A DNA stretch of 64,000 bases from assembly GCA_910586705.1 (NCBI GenBank), contig CAJUJK010000008.1, positions 80,250 to 144,249 on the forward strand, in the 5' to 3' direction. Position numbers and translations under genes: made by a program. Below the pieces are notes generated by a model. It was not told the origin of the DNA, did no database searches, and was given only the letters and a program-made list of their open reading frames with translations. This document shows positions 61,111-64,000 of the stretch, piece by piece; position 1 is the stretch's first letter; every line of letters starts with the position of its first letter. The DNA comes from an uncultured Lachnospiraceae bacterium (GTDB lineage: Bacteria > Bacillota > Clostridia > Lachnospirales > Lachnospiraceae).

Positions 61111-63442
61111 GAAAATAAAAGGGAGCAGAAGCGAAAGGATGCCGGGGATTCTTGTCGTGGCGGTACTGGTTGTTGCCGCCTCCCTTGTCTTTCTGTCGCA
61201 GTATCCGGGGTTCAAGGAACGGGCGGCTGCGGATGAGCCGAATATTCTTACGGGCAGCGAGTTTTTACACGAAATTTATCAGGGCAATATCGTTTTGTAC
61301 AAACAGTTCTGCGACTATGAGGCGTCAAAGGAAGAGGGCGGTGAGAACACGTCCGCGCAGGGTTATTTTCTCAGTGCGGATGTAAAGAATGCAAAAGACT
61401 TCAGCGAATACTATGATTTTGACGGGGAGACGCCGCTTTCCTATGCCGGGGAGCAGTTGGACGAACTGCTTTACCAGTGGTACCTCTCTTTTCAGAACGG
61501 GATAGAGCGGCAGATCGACTATGAGTTCATGGACAGGGAGAGCGAACGGACATTTTCCAATACCGAGCGCGCGCTGCACTATCTCGGCACAGATGAGGAG
61601 GCAGTCTATCTGGACGACTATTATCCTTATTATATCAAGCTGGATTTTGATAAAGAAGGGGTGCTGGAACATGTATGGGTGCGGGGCGAAGATGCGGATA
61701 CGCTTGTAAAGAGTGTACAGCGGGTGATGCGGAGCCGCTATCTGGAGCGCAGCCTCTATGAGAGTCTGTCCTATTCTGCTTACGGAAATATCGACTGGGA
61801 GGACGCCATTTATTATATGGCGGACGACGGCGTTGTGAAGCAGATGAGTCTGCAGGTCTTAAATATGCCGAAAAACTGTACCATATGCTATGCGCTGACA
61901 GAGGCGCAGTTGAATGAGCTGAAGGCATCTTCCCGCCTGTTCCTCTCCATGAGTACGGCAGGTAACTATCAAAACAGCGGCATACAGGATATTTTCCGCC
62001 TTCTGCTTATCATTCTGGGAATGACGGCAATGCTTCTGCCGTTTTGGAAAAAGTACCATCTGCATAAGCAAAATCTTTTGCCGCTTCACATAGAAGTGCT
62101 GACTGCGCTTGTATGTGCCACATTTCTGATTCTGGGAGAACTGTCCGTGACGCTTGTCATGTATTCCATGTCGGACAGTTGGGAGTACAGCCTTTCCCAT
62201 ATACTCTGCGCCACATTTCCCGTGCTTACCGATCCGGCGGCGAAAGATATCGTATGGGTGATCAACTTCCTGTTTCTGGCGGCGGCGTTTACGCTGTGGT
62301 TTACCCTGATCACCGCGTATGCGCAGGTCTATTTGTTCGGACTGCGGGGGTATGTGAGGAAACGCTGCCTCTGTTACAGAGTGTTACGCTATATGCGGGT
62401 TTCGATCCGGAGAAAACGGGCGCACATCAGACGGGAATTTCTGCATATGGATCTGGAACAGAATATGAATGTGCCGCTGTTTAAGCTGCTTCTGGCAAAC
62501 TTTCTGATCCTTGCGCTGATCAGTATGTTCTGGGTGTTCGGCGTGTTTCTGCTGATCCCCTATACCGTATTTCTCTACGGTTCTTTGAGAAAGTATATCC
62601 GCATCATACAAGGACAGTACACAAAAATGCTCGATGCTGCGCACTCTGTGGCGGACGGGAATCTGCAGACGCAGATCGAAGGGGACTGGGGCATGTTCTC
62701 CCCCTTTCAGGAGGAATTGTCCGCGATTCAGAGCGGTTTTTTAAGTGCGGTGGAGGAGGAGGTCAAGAGCCAGCGGATGCGCACGGAACTGATCACCAAT
62801 GTGTCCCATGATCTGAAGACGCCCCTTACTGCCATTATCACTTACACGGAGTTATTGCAGGAGGAAGGTGTCACAGAGACACAGCGGAAGGAATATCTGG
62901 AGGTGCTTCAGAGAAAGTCTCTGCGCCTGAAAACACTGATTGAGGATCTGTTCGAGGTGAGCAAGGCAACCAGCGGCAATGTGGCGTTCCACACGGAGAA
63001 GGTGGATATCTGCCATCTGGTGCGGCAGATGTATCTGGAGTACGAGGATAAGGCGAAAGATGCCGGTCTGGTCTTTCGGTTCCAATTCCCGGAGCAGAAA
63101 GTGTTCCTGATGTTGGACGGTGACAAGACAAGCCGTATTTTTGACAACTTATATACGAATATCATCAAGTACGCCATGCCGGACTCAAGGGTCTATGTCA
63201 GTGTGGTGCAGGATGCGGAAGAGGTGCGGGTTGAACTGAAGAATATTTCCGGGTATGAGTTAAATATTCCCGCCGAGAGCCTGACGGAGCGCTTCGTCAG
63301 GGGCGACAGTGCAAGGAGCAGCGAAGGGAGCGGTCTGGGGCTTGCCATAGCCAGAAGCTTTGTGGAACTGCAGGGCGGAAAGATGGAGATCGGGATCGAC
63401 GGGGACCTGTTCAAGGTACTGCTGACATGGAAGGCAGTGTAA
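61085..63442 (+). CDS. Membrane sensor histidine kinase
   Basis: The 785-residue kinase has one N-terminal membrane helix (~18-40), a ~250-residue extracytoplasmic region of unknown fold, then four more hydrophobic segments between ~300 and ~500 (LLLIILGMTAMLLPF; EVLTALVCATFLILGEL; WVINFLFLAAAFTLWFTL; ANFLILALISMFWVFGVFLL). A HAMP-like stretch follows, then phospho-acceptor H575 in NVSHDLKTPLTAI, and an ATPase domain with DNLYTNIIKYAM and GSGLGLAIARSF. The five-helix sensor is unusual and gives no ligand clue. The start is uncertain: TTG 61085 overlaps the regulator gene by 26 bases; ATG 61139 is an alternative. Confidence 0.9.
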   Translation: MDTKLTNSEKIKGSRSERMPGILVVAVLVVAASLVFLSQYPGFKERAAADEPNILTGSEFLHEIYQGNIVLYKQFCDYEASKEEGGENTSAQGYFLSADVKNAKDFSEYYDFDGETPLSYAGEQLDELLYQWYLSFQNGIERQIDYEFMDRESERTFSNTERALHYLGTDEEAVYLDDYYPYYIKLDFDKEGVLEHVWVRGEDADTLVKSVQRVMRSRYLERSLYESLSYSAYGNIDWEDAIYYMADDGVVKQMSLQVLNMPKNCTICYALTEAQLNELKASSRLFLSMSTAGNYQNSGIQDIFRLLLIILGMTAMLLPFWKKYHLHKQNLLPLHIEVLTALVCATFLILGELSVTLVMYSMSDSWEYSLSHILCATFPVLTDPAAKDIVWVINFLFLAAAFTLWFTLITAYAQVYLFGLRGYVRKRCLCYRVLRYMRVSIRRKRAHIRREFLHMDLEQNMNVPLFKLLLANFLILALISMFWVFGVFLLIPYTVFLYGSLRKYIRIIQGQYTKMLDAAHSVADGNLQTQIEGDWGMFSPFQEELSAIQSGFLSAVEEEVKSQRMRTELITNVSHDLKTPLTAIITYTELLQEEGVTETQRKEYLEVLQRKSLRLKTLIEDLFEVSKATSGNVAFHTEKVDICHLVRQMYLEYEDKAKDAGLVFRFQFPEQKVFLMLDGDKTSRIFDNLYTNIIKYAMPDSRVYVSVVQDAEEVRVELKNISGYELNIPAESLTERFVRGDSARSSEGSGLGLAIARSFVELQGGKMEIGIDGDLFKVLLTWKAV

Positions 63443-63445
63443 GGC

Positions 63446-63931
63446 TTACTGTGTATTGCTGCTTATAAATTTAAATATATTCTCATTCATGGGCTGCATG
63501 AGATGGTATAAAAACCCGATTTCGCGTGGGGATATGGGCTTGGAAAGCGCAATTTCAATCAGAGTGCCTTCCTGCAATTCCTGTTCCACAAACTGCTTTA
63601 CGACACAGGATACCCCGATCCCCATCTTTGCAAACTCAATAAGCAGATCCATCTCGTTTACTTCAAGGATATGCAGCGGGGTAATCTTATTCTGGGCATA
63701 GTAATTGTCCAGATGTCTGCGGGAGACATTATCCTGATCGAGCAGCATGATATTGCCCTGCTCAAATATCTGGTCATTGCCGCAGTTTAATTTATCCCGG
63801 TATGCCGGGGTGCAGACAAAGATGTATTCGATCACGCCCAGAGAATGGTAAACTGCCGTCCCCGGGTTTTCGGGTTTTGCCACAAGCGCTAAGTCTATGC
63901 TGCCCTGTTCCACCATAGAGCAGGCTGTCAT
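63446..63931 (-). CDS. LysR-family regulator, C-terminal fragment (probably frameshifted)
   Basis: The 161-residue frame is the effector-binding domain of a LysR-type regulator (MVEQGSIDLALVAKP, VEYIF-like strand, LLDQDNVSRRHLDNYY, VNEMDLLIEFAKMGIGVSCV, PISPREIGFLYHLMQPMNEN). The DNA-binding part is not in this frame: reading back on the - strand, the same frame meets TAG and TAA within 45 bases, yet neighbouring frames encode LPDF and LKEIPYYLALTLY, which look like the missing beginning of the domain. The gene therefore appears broken by small indels, or the sequence has errors at this edge. It is convergent with the histidine kinase gene. Confidence 0.72.
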   Translation of the reverse strand: MTACSMVEQGSIDLALVAKPENPGTAVYHSLGVIEYIFVCTPAYRDKLNCGNDQIFEQGNIMLLDQDNVSRRHLDNYYAQNKITPLHILEVNEMDLLIEFAKMGIGVSCVVKQFVEQELQEGTLIEIALSKPISPREIGFLYHLMQPMNENIFKFISSNTQ

Positions 63932-64000
63932 GGAGGAGGTACAGGGTAAGCGCTAAATAATAGGGTATCTCCTTTAGAAAAGTCCGGGAGTTTCCCGTAC

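Noticed and set aside
1..64000. Prophage, transposon or genomic island
   Set aside because: No integrase, transposase, phage structural genes, tRNA-linked repeats or abrupt change in gene style were seen; only small intergenic repeats are present.

Overview
The window is about 64 kb of a chromosome that reads as a spore-forming anaerobic member of the Clostridia, most likely Lachnospiraceae. This is inferred from gene content: YqfC/YqfD sporulation proteins, Rex, NfnAB, formate-tetrahydrofolate ligase, a B12-dependent MetH without its reactivation domain, tandem acetolactate synthase small subunits, and strong Gram-positive ribosome sites (GGAGG). Nearly all genes lie on the + strand. I saw no rRNA, tRNA, CRISPR array, prophage or insertion sequence.

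Layout. 1-8.4 kb holds the end of isocitrate dehydrogenase, a divergent ABC-F ATPase, the redox sensor Rex with a candidate operator over its own promoter, a coiled-coil protein, alanine racemase with a MazF-type RNase but no antitoxin gene, a CBS-domain membrane protein and YebC. 8.4-12.3 kb holds an O-acetylhomoserine sulfhydrylase behind an elaborate hairpin leader, a polytopic membrane protein and the ClpP-like protease TepA. 12.4-24 kb is one gene for a secreted modular protein of about 3,856 residues. It sits between tepA and the SpoIIIE/FtsK gene, which are close neighbours in Bacillus, and carries a G9 tract near its 5' end where either one-base slip gives an immediate stop.

24.2-33.4 kb holds ftsK, fhs, folD, a zinc-ribbon/TPR-like membrane protein and nfnAB, linking one-carbon metabolism with ferredoxin/NAD(P)H balance. 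33.6-40.1 kb holds a MORN-repeat protein, rlmH and the yqfC-yqfD-phoH-(7TM-HD)-ybeY block. The HD protein has lost the metal-binding HD pair. 40-49.9 kb holds a MOP-type flippase, two flavoproteins, and a proline cluster in which proB and proA are separated by three genes, one of them 5-formyl-THF cyclo-ligase. 50-53.5 kb holds a chemoreceptor with a G10 leader, an ArsR/HMA pair without its usual metal ATPase, and a lipoprotein. 53.5-60.3 kb holds metH and ilvB-ilvN-ilvN-ilvC. The window ends with a two-component system and a frame-disrupted LysR fragment on the - strand.

The most notable unexplained signals are: (a) a dispersed family of intergenic hairpins, two copies of which (before metY and metH) share a 37-base core and change both arms in compensating ways; (b) poly-G tracts in a giant surface protein and a chemoreceptor leader; (c) an 11-bp-spaced direct repeat at the same distance from the -10 box before both the response-regulator gene and the MORN gene.
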